A stretch of 9,041 nucleotides of DNA from Chloroflexota bacterium (GTDB lineage Bacteria; Chloroflexota; Anaerolineae; 4572-78), in the NCBI GenBank assembly GCA_024278015.1, contig JAJRUC010000056.1:1-9041 (forward strand), given 5' to 3'. The notes under the pieces are model-generated. The model made no database searches. It had not been told where the DNA came from and worked only from the letters and a program-made list of their open reading frames with translations. Of the stretch, positions 1 through 5,402 are shown piece after piece. Position 1 is the stretch's first letter. Each line of letters starts with the position of its first letter. Made by a program: the position numbers and the translations under genes.

Positions 1-1
1 G

Positions 2-457
2 GCAAAACTGGCTGTCGGCTGGAAGGCGTTCACGTCGCGGGGCGAATACGGCTCATCCTGCTTTTATTTAAACGACTACGGCCCCAATGTTTTCTCCGGG
101 CAGTATTCCCAGCTCATCACCTTCGATTTTGTCGACAGCCATGCCGGTATCTATCGCGTCCTTGATACCCGGCCCGGCCACCGCTATCAGGTTACGGCCC
201 ATGTCCGGCACGTCCACACCCTGCCGCCCATGCAGTATCATTTCGGCCTGGATCTGGATGGCGGCACAGACTGGCAGGCCGACGCAGTAACCTGGACACC
301 CTGGGCCGAGTTCAGGGAAGATGAGTGGATTACGCACACCCAAACATTTACGGCCGCCACGGCCCAAACAACCATCTTCATCAAAGGCTTTCACGATACG
401 GCCTCGCAAGGGGGCGCAACGTATATTGACGGCGTGGAAGTGGTTGATATGGGCTAA
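2..457 (+). CDS. C-terminal part of a protein with a jelly-roll, carbohydrate-binding-like domain (5' end outside window)
   Basis: The frame is open from the first bases of the window to a TAA at 455-457, giving 151 visible residues; the start lies upstream. The sequence reads like the beta-sandwich modules of the CBM4/9 and galactose-binding-like type. There is an early segment HAGIYRVLDTRPGHRYQVTA, then a GLDLDGGTDW segment, then aromatic-rich strands (WTPWAEF), and a last strand YIDGVEVVDMG that closes the protein. Many Chloroflexota secreted or surface proteins end in such a domain, with the pattern of a Gly-Gly-Thr-Asp turn and a final Y-x-D-x-V strand. No catalytic domain, signal peptide or anchor is visible in this part, so the function of the whole protein and its ligand are unknown. 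It is followed by the lspA promoter region, so it probably belongs to a separate unit from lspA. The frame is confident, the fold moderately so. Confidence 0.75.
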   Translation, partial: AKLAVGWKAFTSRGEYGSSCFYLNDYGPNVFSGQYSQLITFDFVDSHAGIYRVLDTRPGHRYQVTAHVRHVHTLPPMQYHFGLDLDGGTDWQADAVTWTPWAEFREDEWITHTQTFTAATAQTTIFIKGFHDTASQGGATYIDGVEVVDMG

Positions 458-468
458 CCCGACATCGC

Positions 469-497
469 TTGCCCAAAGCGGGGCAATCAAGTACAAT
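469..497 (+). promoter_or_regulatory. Candidate sigma-70-type promoter for lspA-rluD
   Basis: TTGCCC (469-474) is a 4 of 6 match to the -35 consensus. It is followed after exactly 17 bases by TACAAT (492-497), a 5 of 6 match to the -10 consensus. Transcription would start near 504, about 30 bases before the lspA start codon. The -35 box is also the left arm of a small inverted repeat (TTGCCC 469-474, GGGCAA 481-486, six-base loop). That repeat could instead be a weak 3' hairpin of the preceding gene, but no T-run follows it directly. Prediction from consensus match and spacing only. Confidence 0.45.
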
Positions 498-521
498 GGC
501 CGGGTTCACCATTTTTTTTGC

Positions 522-526
522 GAGGG
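522..526 (+). promoter_or_regulatory. Ribosome binding site that selects the TTG start of lspA
   Basis: GAGGG lies six bases before TTG at 533. The only other in-frame upstream initiator, TTG at 518, overlaps this site and is preceded only by a run of eight Ts, so 533 is the better start. Confidence 0.6.
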
Positions 527-532
527 ATTCCA

Positions 533-1039
533 TTGGAAAATAATCAAGGGTCAAAACTGACTTCGTTAATGTTGCTCCTGACCGTCGGGGCGGTGGTTCT
601 GGTGCTGGACCGTTTCACCAAAATACTGGTGGTTCAAAATTTGGCCCTGTATGATTACTGGGAACCGATTCCGGCGTTGGGGCGGCTCTTCAAAATCAGC
701 CATATTTTGAACACCGGCGCAGCGTTTGGGCTGTTTCCCGGTAGCGGCAATGTGTTTATGATAGTGGCTATTGTGGTGGCCCTGGCTATTGTGTATTATG
801 TGGTCACGTACCCCTCTTTGCCCTGGCTGATTCAGCTGAGTTTGGGGTTGCAACTTGGCGGCGCGCTGGGCAATATGTGGGACCGCATACAGCAGGGCGC
901 TGTGGTCGATTTTGTAGATATTGGATTTTGGCCCATCTTCAACGTGGCCGATGTGTCGGTGTTGGGGGGGGTTCTTTTGCTGGCCTACTGGTTGTGGCAG
1001 GAAGAGCTGAAAGAGGCGCAGCAACAGGCCGTCGTTTGA
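533..1039 (+). CDS. lspA: Lipoprotein signal peptidase (signal peptidase II)
   Basis: This membrane aspartyl protease (family A8) cuts the signal peptide of diacylglyceryl-modified prolipoproteins just before the lipidated cysteine. The 168-residue product has the usual family length and four hydrophobic segments. Family motifs are visible in order: LDRFTK with Asp26 near the end of helix 1; NTGAAFGLF at about 60-68; GGALGNMWDR with Asp117; GAVVDF with Asp126; FNVAD with Asp140. Asp126 and Asp140 match the catalytic pair of the family. The start is taken as TTG 533 because of GAGGG six bases upstream; a TTG at 518 would add five residues. The stop TGA shares bases with the ATG of the next gene (TGATGA), so the two are probably translationally coupled. 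The lspA-rluD order is also seen in Bacillus (lspA-ylyB). A run of eight Gs (964-971) inside the gene is in frame. Assignment is very secure. Confidence 0.96.
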   Translation: MENNQGSKLTSLMLLLTVGAVVLVLDRFTKILVVQNLALYDYWEPIPALGRLFKISHILNTGAAFGLFPGSGNVFMIVAIVVALAIVYYVVTYPSLPWLIQLSLGLQLGGALGNMWDRIQQGAVVDFVDIGFWPIFNVADVSVLGGVLLLAYWLWQEELKEAQQQAVV

Positions 1040-1982
1040 TGAATATTACGCCGGCGCAGGATGACATGGCTGAAACAACCCGCACCTTTGTTTGCCGGAC
1101 AAATTACAGCCGGGCCGACAAGTTTTTAGTCTCGGTCCTGCCCCGTCTTTCCCGCAGCCAGGTTCGGCGTCTCATCGCCGAAGGCCGGGTGTTGGTGGCC
1201 GGGTTGCCTGTAAAGCCCGGCTCCTCTCTGCCGGCGGGCGCGCAAATCACCGTTTCGTTGCCGGCTGCCCCCTCTGAAACCATTGTTCCGCAAGATATAC
1301 CGCTTGACATCCTGTTTGAAGATGAGCATGTGCTGGTCATCAACAAACCCGCCGGGCTGGTGGTGCATCCCGCCGCCGGACACACCGCAGGAACGTTGGT
1401 CAATGCGCTGGTGCATCGTTATCCGGCAATGGCCGCCATGCACCCGCAGCGGCCCGGCATTGTTCACCGGCTGGACAAGGATACCTCCGGGGTGATGGTC
1501 ATCGCCAAAACGCAGGCCGCGCTCACGGCTCTGCAACAGCAATTCAAGGCCCGCACCGTCGAAAAAATTTATCTGGCGTTGGTCTACGGCCGGCCCCAAT
1601 CAGCAGCGGGGATTATTGATGTGCCGCTGGGCCGCCATCCCAAATTACGGCAAATATTCGCCCCCGGCCAACCGGCAAACCGGCCCGCACCCATTATGTG
1701 GTTCAAAGCGCGTTTGAAGGCTACAGCCTGCTCAACATCAGGCTGGAAACCGGACGCACGCATCAAATTCGGGTGCATCTGGCCTGGTTGGGGCATCCTG
1801 TGGTAGGCGACAGCGTGTATGGCCGCCGCAAAAACCCGCTGGAGCTATCCGGGCAATTTTTGCACGCCCATCGTTTGAGCTTCCGGCACCCGGCGGGCCA
1901 GGCCCGCTTGCGCTTTGAAGCCCCCCTGCCCCCCGAACTGAGCGACTGCCTGCGGCAACTTTCGCCGCAGCATACAATCTGA
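1039..1982 (+). CDS. rluD: RluD-type 23S rRNA pseudouridine synthase, broken by a one-base frameshift
   Basis: RluA/RluD-family enzymes isomerise specific uridines of 23S rRNA to pseudouridine. The first frame (from ATG 1039) has an S4 RNA-binding domain at residues 26-75 and the catalytic core with IVHRLDKDTSG; Asp146 is the expected catalytic residue. It proceeds to GRHPKLRQIFAP and then loses similarity, stopping at 1806 after 255 residues. The family signal resumes in the frame one base earlier as TGKPARTHYVV and LETGRTHQIRVHLAWLGHPV, ending at TGA 1980-1982. Adding one C to the run of five Cs at 1661-1665 joins both halves into a 314-residue protein of normal length. Either a base is missing from the assembly or the gene is a recent pseudogene. 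As written, the product lacks the conserved C-terminal part of the catalytic domain. Start: ATG 1039 overlaps the lspA stop; ATG 1066, with AGGA four bases upstream, is a possible alternative. The exact uridine target (RluD versus other RluA relatives) cannot be told from sequence alone. Confidence 0.9.
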
Positions 1983-1990
1983 CCGAGTTG

Positions 1991-2689
1991 CTATTTCCGT
2001 CTGAATAATCCGTATTTCAAAATGACATAAACAGCGCGGGCGCCGTCGCGCCAGCCTATTTTTTTGCCGTCTTCATAAGTGCGCCCGTAGTACGAAATGC
2101 CGACTTCGTAAACGGGCACGTTCAGCCGGGCGATTTTGGCCGTAAATTCCGGTTCAAAGCCGAAGCGGTCTTCGCGCAACTCAATTCTTGCCAGCAGTTC
2201 CCGCCGAAAGACCTTGTAGCACACTTCCATATCGGTCAGGTTCAAATTGGTAAATACGTTGGAGAAGAAGGTTAAAAATCGATTCGCCAGCGAATGCCAG
2301 AAATAGAGGACGCGGTGCGATTCGCCGCCGATGAAACGCGAGCCGTAAACGACGTCGGCTTTGCCGTCTAAAATGGGTTGCAAGAGTTTGGCATACTCAG
2401 CCGGGTCGTATTCCAGGTCTGCGTCCTGAATGATGATAAAATCGCCGCCGGCGTGGGCAAAGCCGGCCCGCAAGGCCGCGCCCTTGCCCCGGTTTTCGGG
2501 TTGCAACACCACCCGAATATCGGGGTCGGCGGCAAAGGTTTGCAACAAATCGCGGGTTCCGTCGGCAGAAAAATCATCCACAATGACAATTTCCTGTTCA
2601 AGGGGCAGGTCAACCGCCCGCACCTGCCGGATGATGGTTTCGATGGTATTTTTTTCATTATAGCATGGAATGACAACAGATAACTTCAC
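1991..2689 (-). CDS. Family 2 glycosyltransferase, polyprenyl-phosphate (dolichyl-phosphate mannose synthase-like)
   Basis: This 232-residue soluble GT-A enzyme most likely transfers a sugar from a nucleotide sugar to a lipid or glycan acceptor at the inner face of the membrane. Visible motifs are VVIPCYNEKNTI at residues 5-16, the nucleotide-binding VDDFSADGT at 37-45, NRGKGAALRAG at 66-76, the metal-binding QDADLEY at 88-94, GSRF at 116-119, MEVCYKVFRRE at 154-164, GFEPEF at 177-182 and RTYEDGKKIGWRDG at 203-216. The last two are typical of the short DPM1-like subgroup. It has no C-terminal membrane helices, unlike many DPM-like and GtrB-like enzymes. The start is GTG at 2689, with AGGAG eight bases upstream (2698-2702); this start exactly precedes the conserved first beta strand. 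It converges with the rluD-type gene, leaving eight bases between their ends. Sugar donor and acceptor cannot be named from the sequence, and no glycan-pathway neighbours are in view. Confidence 0.88.
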   Translation of the reverse strand: MKLSVVIPCYNEKNTIETIIRQVRAVDLPLEQEIVIVDDFSADGTRDLLQTFAADPDIRVVLQPENRGKGAALRAGFAHAGGDFIIIQDADLEYDPAEYAKLLQPILDGKADVVYGSRFIGGESHRVLYFWHSLANRFLTFFSNVFTNLNLTDMEVCYKVFRRELLARIELREDRFGFEPEFTAKIARLNVPVYEVGISYYGRTYEDGKKIGWRDGARAVYVILKYGLFRRK

Positions 2690-2723
2690 CGGGTCTGCTC
2701 CTGTCGATTTAAGTTCAGACTCC

Positions 2724-2752
2724 AGTATAACGATTTTTACCCCAAAAGGGAA
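2724..2752 (-). promoter_or_regulatory. Weak candidate promoter for the glycosyltransferase
   Basis: On the minus strand TATACT (2729-2724) is a 5 of 6 match to the -10 consensus and lies 34 bases before the GTG start. The hexamer 17 bases upstream (TTCCCT, 2752-2747) matches the -35 consensus at only 3 of 6 bases, and there is no extended TGn motif. It sits just downstream of the candidate terminator of the act operon, a sensible place for a new promoter. Low confidence. Confidence 0.3.
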
Positions 2753-2763
2753 AAATCAGGCCC

Positions 2764-2811
2764 AAAAATATCACCGGCAACACGATGCGCAACGCGTCCT
2801 GTTTGCCGGTG
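2764..2811 (-). terminator. Candidate intrinsic terminator of the act operon
   Basis: A nine-base perfect stem (CACCGGCAA at 2772-2780, TTGCCGGTG at 2803-2811) encloses a 22-base loop. Inside the loop is a second six-base stem (2784-2789 with 2793-2798, including one G-T pair). Read on the minus strand, the outer stem is followed by ATA and then TTTTT (2768-2764), as expected for a Rho-independent terminator. No T-run follows on the plus strand, so the direction fits the act operon, which ends about 165 bases upstream. The long loop and the ATA spacer make it imperfect. Confidence 0.42.
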
Positions 2812-2881
2812 TTCACTTGAAACGTTATGTAAAAATCGCATCCGATAGTGACCAGTACTCAGCCAAGTATGCTTTAATGGA

Positions 2882-2907
2882 TAGGGGCGGTTCGCGAACC
2901 GCCCCTA
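2882..2907. repeat. Perfect 26-base GC-rich palindrome (REP-like or small interspersed repeat)
   Basis: The 13-base half TAGGGGCGGTTCG is followed immediately by its exact reverse complement. It lies 69 bases past the actF stop. Neither strand has a T-run after it, so it does not look like an intrinsic terminator, although it could stabilise the 3' end of the act mRNA. Similar palindromes with a TAGGGGCG edge are, as I recall, scattered in many copies between genes in Chloroflexota and cyanobacterial genomes. Only one copy is in this window, so its repeated nature is inferred. Confidence 0.6.
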
Positions 2908-2975
2908 CGGGAGACGCTTGTAGCAGGGGCAATAGATACATCTGTCCTGTCTGTCATTCAATGCTTGACGAGACA

Positions 2976-4169
2976 CTACGCTTCGCTGGGGGCGCGCCGG
3001 CCGCGCGGGGCGGCGTCTTCCAGCCGGGGGTCGTACCGGGGCACAAGGGCGTGCTTCTTCAGGTGAGCGTAAAATGCGGCCATCCAGATACCTCCCACGC
3101 CCAGCAGGGCGGCGGCATCCAGCCAGTGAAAGAAAACCGCATCGGGCCGGAAGGCGGGCACAATCAGCCAGTAAATATCAATGAAGCGGGCCAACAGCAG
3201 AAAAAGCCCCAACATAGTCAACGCTTTGGGTTGGCGTTTGTTGCTTCTGGAAAGCAGGATAAAGAAGGGGATGACAAAGTGAAAGGCAATGAGCAATTGA
3301 GACACAGTGGCCCAACTGCCCGAACCGCGCACCAGATACCAGGGGATTTCTTCTTTCAGATTACCCAGCCAGATAATAAGATACTGGGACAGGGCAATGT
3401 AGGTCCACATAATCACCATCGTCAGCAGAAAATTACCCAGGTCGTTAAATTGCTGCGCGTTGACCGTCTGCGCCAACGATTCTTCGCCGGCGACGCGGGC
3501 CAGCACCAGCGTGGCAAAGGCGAAGGCGGCAGCCATTGCGCCCACGATAAACATCATGCCGTAAATGGTAGAAAACCACTGCGGCTCAAGGGACATCATC
3601 CAGTCAAAAGAGGCGAAGGTGGCCGTGATTGCCAGCGCCCACATAGCCGGGCCGCTGAAGTTCTTCAGCCGTTTGGTGAGGGCGGCATCGCCGGTTTTAT
3701 CCCGTTCAACCGACCATTTGGTCAGCAGGAAAGCAATGACTATCCAGACCACAAAATAAATGGCCGCCCGCGCCATAAAAAACGGAACGTTCAGGTACGG
3801 CGCTTTGTGCTGAAGCAAGGCATCGTGGGCTACGGCTTCCGGACGCGCCCACTCGAACAGGGCGGGCAAGCCGAACAGCAACGGCACAAACAGCGCGGCC
3901 ATAATGGGCAGGGTCATGGCGCCCGCCTCCAAAATGCGCTGGATGACCATACCCCAGCGGCCACCGGCCAAATGTTGTATCAACAATACGGCCACCGCGC
4001 CCACCGATAACTCAATCCAGAAAACGTAGCTCAACAAATATGAACGAAAGAATTGTTCCTGATTGGTAAAGTAACCGACGGCGCTCAATGCCAGCCCAAC
4101 AATGCCCGCAGCCAAAGCCACCCATTGCAAATTATTCAGGCGGGGACGAAGTGTATTTTGTTGTTCCAT
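2976..4169 (-). CDS. actF: Alternative Complex III membrane subunit ActF (NrfD-like)
   Basis: ActF is the second NrfD/PsrC-like integral membrane subunit of Alternative Complex III, the quinol:electron acceptor oxidoreductase that replaces the cytochrome bc1 complex. The 397-residue product has about ten hydrophobic segments and the usual ActF length. Recognisable family stretches are QHLAGGRWG at 65-73, SFDWMMSLEPQWFSTIYG at 187-204, NDLGNFLL at 242-249, SQYLIIWLGNLKEEIPWY at 261-278 and HFVIPFFILLSR at 297-308. The C-terminus after residue 377 (PRYDPRLE onward) is a short charged cytoplasmic tail rich in Arg and Glu. The ATG shares its A with the TAA of actE, and AGGGA in the end of actE is the ribosome binding site, so the two are translationally coupled. 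ActF is thought to help form a proton path; it lacks haem or iron-sulfur ligands. It is the last act gene, with no actG or oxidase gene directly after it. Confidence 0.93.
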   Translation of the reverse strand: MEQQNTLRPRLNNLQWVALAAGIVGLALSAVGYFTNQEQFFRSYLLSYVFWIELSVGAVAVLLIQHLAGGRWGMVIQRILEAGAMTLPIMAALFVPLLFGLPALFEWARPEAVAHDALLQHKAPYLNVPFFMARAAIYFVVWIVIAFLLTKWSVERDKTGDAALTKRLKNFSGPAMWALAITATFASFDWMMSLEPQWFSTIYGMMFIVGAMAAAFAFATLVLARVAGEESLAQTVNAQQFNDLGNFLLTMVIMWTYIALSQYLIIWLGNLKEEIPWYLVRGSGSWATVSQLLIAFHFVIPFFILLSRSNKRQPKALTMLGLFLLLARFIDIYWLIVPAFRPDAVFFHWLDAAALLGVGGIWMAAFYAHLKKHALVPRYDPRLEDAAPRGRRAPSEA

Positions 4170-4777
4170 TATTTTCCCTCTATTTTTTGCAGGTCTGCCG
4201 CCGAAATTGAAGCCACATCAACATCCGGGTTTAATTGCAGCGCCCGCACGTAAGCGATAATGGCCCAGCGGTCTGCCGGAGAGACGCGCGCGGAATAGTT
4301 GAACATTAGCCCAAAGCCATTGGTAATGACGTTAAAAAAGTAGCCGGGAGGCGCTTCGCGCAGGCGGTCCTGGTGAAAGGAAGGGGGCGGCTTCACCCCA
4401 AATTCGGCCACCACGCCGTTGCCGTCGGCGGCGGGGCCGTGACAGGGGGCGCAGTAAATATCGAACCGCTCCTGCCCCCGGGCCAGCACCTCGGCGGTGA
4501 CGGGCATGGGGAAGGTGGACGTAAATTCGCCGTTGACCTGCCCGGTGTACATCTGCTCGTCTATCCGAAGCTGGCCGCGCGCCACTGTGCCGTCAACCAG
4601 GGTACGGGCCGCGCTGCCGTCTTCAAAAAAGGTGCTGGCTTCGTAGGGGTCCAGGCGGGGCTGGTCTTGCATCAGTTGGACGCCCAGCCTGAAATTATTG
4701 CTGTTGCCGCAGCCTGCCAGGGCAATCAAAACCAGAACCAACACGCTTGTCTTCAAAATATTCAGTCGATGAGGCAT
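4169..4777 (-). CDS. actE: Alternative Complex III subunit ActE, lipid-anchored monohaem cytochrome c
   Basis: ActE is the small cytochrome c subunit, exported and held on the outer face of the membrane. The 202-residue product starts with a basic n-region, a hydrophobic stretch and a lipobox (LAGC, Cys23), so it is a predicted lipoprotein and LspA substrate. One haem-binding motif CAPCH lies at 109-113. GLMFNY with Met158 supplies the likely second axial ligand, followed by a typical cytochrome c terminal helix (RWAIIAYVRAL). The segment FFEDGSAARTLVDGTVARG at about 50-68 is an ActE hallmark. The start is taken as ATG 4777 because GGAG lies nine bases upstream and the signal peptide is then of standard length. 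An ATG at 4801 and a TTG at 4807 would add 8 or 10 polar residues before the signal peptide and lack a clear binding site. The stop overlaps the actF start by one base. Very secure as a family call; the exact start is less so. Confidence 0.92.
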   Translation of the reverse strand: MPHRLNILKTSVLVLVLIALAGCGNSNNFRLGVQLMQDQPRLDPYEASTFFEDGSAARTLVDGTVARGQLRIDEQMYTGQVNGEFTSTFPMPVTAEVLARGQERFDIYCAPCHGPAADGNGVVAEFGVKPPPSFHQDRLREAPPGYFFNVITNGFGLMFNYSARVSPADRWAIIAYVRALQLNPDVDVASISAADLQKIEGK

Positions 4778-4786
4778 AGAAAATTG

Positions 4787-4790
4787 CTCC
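4787..4790 (-). promoter_or_regulatory. Ribosome binding site that selects the actE start
   Basis: GGAG on the minus strand lies nine bases before ATG 4777. It is inside the N-terminal extension that longer start choices would translate, and it gives a lipoprotein signal peptide of ordinary length. Confidence 0.5.
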
Positions 4791-4812
4791 GTTGTCTCCA
4801 TTTCCAATGAAT

Positions 4813-5385
4813 TTAACTTGCTGCCGCCGGAGCGCGCTCCAGCGTTTCATCTGACCAGTGTTCCACTTCGGTGACGGTTAAGGGCTGCAAACCTTCCAGA
4901 AATTGCCGGGTTTCAGCCGGATTAAATTTGGGGTCAAGGGCCTCAAGGCACAAAAAGAACCTGTCTTGCGAGGCGGAAGCAAAATTCGGGGCGTTAAACA
5001 CCGGATGGTACGGCTGCGGCAGGCCATTCAGGGCAATCATGGCGATGACGGCCGTTAATGAGGCCAGCAGCACGGTGGTTTCAAAGGTGATGGGGATGAA
5101 AGCCGGCCAACTGTTAAGCGGTTTTCCGCCGGCCACGTATGGATAAAAGACAACCATGCCCAGGTATTGAAGGCCAAAGCCGCCCACTCCGCCGGCCACG
5201 CCTCCCAAAAAAACCAGAAAAGGCAATTTGGACGATTTGTTGCCCAATGTTTCGGCCAGCCCTTCGATGGGGAAGGGAGAGTAGGCATCCATTTTGCGAT
5301 AGCCCGCCTCATACGCCCGGCGCGCCGCTTCCTGCAAGGGTTTCGGTTGTTCAAATTCGGCCAGCAAGCCGTATAACTGTGCCAT
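4813..5385 (-). CDS. actD: Alternative Complex III subunit ActD (DUF3341 family)
   Basis: ActD is a small membrane subunit of Alternative Complex III with no cofactor; it packs beside the NrfD-like subunits. The 190-residue product fits the DUF3341 family length. A soluble N-terminal part (LYGLLAEFEQPKPLQEAARR) is followed by YRKMDAYSPFPIEGL at 29-43, the family signature. Two hydrophobic hairpin helices lie at about 54-82 (glycine-rich, FLGGVAGGVGGFGLQ) and 91-118, and a cytoplasmic C-terminus contains HPVFN and RFFLCLEA. Between the helices is the conserved YPYVAGGKPLNSWPAFIPIT loop. The ATG at 5385 has AAAGG seven bases upstream and follows actC after 17 bases. actE follows after 35 bases counted from its ATG at 4777. 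Exact function beyond a structural role is unknown in the family. Confidence 0.93.
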   Translation of the reverse strand: MAQLYGLLAEFEQPKPLQEAARRAYEAGYRKMDAYSPFPIEGLAETLGNKSSKLPFLVFLGGVAGGVGGFGLQYLGMVVFYPYVAGGKPLNSWPAFIPITFETTVLLASLTAVIAMIALNGLPQPYHPVFNAPNFASASQDRFFLCLEALDPKFNPAETRQFLEGLQPLTVTEVEHWSDETLERAPAAAS

Positions 5386-5402
5386 AACAAAACCTTTCTG
5401 TC

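Larger units (their letters stand above)
2690..2975. other. Intergenic region between actF and the glycosyltransferase
   Basis: This is the only gap above about 80 bases in the window. Reading in the minus direction it holds the 26-base palindrome, the nested hairpin with T-run, the weak -10 box and the glycosyltransferase ribosome binding site. I see no convincing small gene and no RNA gene here. A plus-strand open frame crossing it (2670-4010) is the antisense shadow of actF. Confidence 0.7.

Noticed and set aside
469..486. Inverted repeat TTGCCC/GGGCAA as an intrinsic terminator of the first gene
   Set aside because: The stem has only six pairs and no T-run directly follows; the T-run at 512-519 is 25 bases away. 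The promoter reading of the same bases is better supported.
566..1024. 152-residue minus-strand open frame opposite lspA
   Set aside because: It is the shadow of a clear lspA with all catalytic motifs; its content is His/Gln-rich and featureless.
877..1038. Extension of the rluD-type frame upstream into lspA
   Set aside because: The extra residues overlap conserved lspA motifs and show no family similarity; the S4 domain begins after the ATG at 1039.
1660..1666. Programmed -1 ribosomal frameshifting in the rluD-type gene
   Set aside because: GCC CCC G does not allow tandem re-pairing of both tRNAs, and RluD homologues are made from a single frame. A missing base is more likely.
2670..4010. 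446-residue plus-strand open frame antisense to actF and spanning the intergenic region
   Set aside because: It lies opposite a well-recognised membrane protein gene, has low-complexity Gln/Gly/Arg/His-rich composition typical of the reverse strand of hydrophobic codons, and shows no family motif.
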